Of a stretch of 5,212 nt of DNA, positions 5,109 through 5,212 are shown one piece after another (the first letter of the stretch is position 1; every line of letters begins with the position of its first letter). The stretch is from positions 1-5,212 of the forward strand of contig JACZXR010000202.1 of assembly GCA_022571535.1 (NCBI GenBank), read 5' to 3'. The notes under the pieces were generated by a model, which had not been told where the DNA came from, made no database searches, and was given only the letters and a program-made list of their open reading frames with translations. This DNA comes from Deltaproteobacteria bacterium. Its GTDB lineage: Bacteria > Desulfobacterota > Binatia > UBA9968 > CAXXLF01. Made by a program: the position numbers and the translations under genes.

Positions 5109-5212
5109 TCAGTCAAGGAAATCTTCCCTAATGAGCATCAGGCCGCAATAAAGACCTGTTTGCCCCGTACCACAGAACGCCCCGTGCATGAACGCAGGGA
5201 TGAATGTTCTAA
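5109..5212 (-). CDS. Possible 3' end of a minus-strand gene running off the window
   Basis: A minus-strand frame is open from the right edge to a TGA at 5109-5111, giving 33 codons that end in MLIREDFLD. The residue mix looks protein-like, with several glycines and aromatics, but no family is recognised and a second minus-strand frame is also open over part of this stretch. If real, the gene would converge on the FAH-family gene with about 66 bases between stops. Chance is a fair alternative at this length. Confidence 0.15.
   Translation of the reverse strand, partial: RTFIPAFMHGAFCGTGQTGLYCGLMLIREDFLD

Overview
The window holds a four-gene uptake and catabolism cassette of ordinary bacterial architecture, followed on the left by about 600 bases of repeat-rich non-coding DNA. 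By eye the GC content is moderate, near the low fifties percent. The genes read like those of a Gram-negative, carboxylate-degrading bacterium: a periplasmic binding protein with a Sec signal peptide, TctA/TctB-type membrane proteins and a fumarylacetoacetate-hydrolase-fold enzyme. The sequence does not fix the taxon. Proteobacteria, Desulfobacterota and uncultivated soil or marine lineages related to them all fit; this is inference.

Layout: bases 1-599 carry no convincing gene. They hold a half-copy of a GGTGGGTTA motif at the edge, a perfect TTAAC-rich inverted repeat (91-111), a GGTGGG hairpin whose minus-strand reading ends in a T-run (191-216), and a two-armed array of 7-base TCAG/CTGA repeats (459-515). 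Bases 600-3859, minus strand, form one apparent operon transcribed right to left: tctC-like binding protein, then tctA-like large permease, then tctB-like small permease. A perfect 12-bp stem-loop (2750-2776) lies between the binding protein and the large permease and shares its GGTGGGCT core with the hairpin at 191-216. Bases 3860-4145 are a divergent control region with several short symmetric motifs. Bases 4146-5042, plus strand, encode a 298-residue FAH-family enzyme with a good Shine-Dalgarno sequence. Bases 5043-5212 contain nothing certain, only a possible minus-strand gene end running off the window.

How the genes may work together: TctC would capture a carboxylate in the periplasm and deliver it to the TctA/TctB membrane complex, which imports it using an ion gradient (established for the TTT family). 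The divergent FAH-fold enzyme would act in the cytoplasm on the imported compound or a downstream 2-oxo acid. The substrate cannot be read from sequence. The most interesting point is that the FAH protein keeps the fold and probable metal ligands but lacks the His and Glu of the usual NYxxHxxE catalytic motif. It may belong to a poorly characterised branch with different chemistry. I saw no CRISPR, phage, toxin, defence or complete mobile element.
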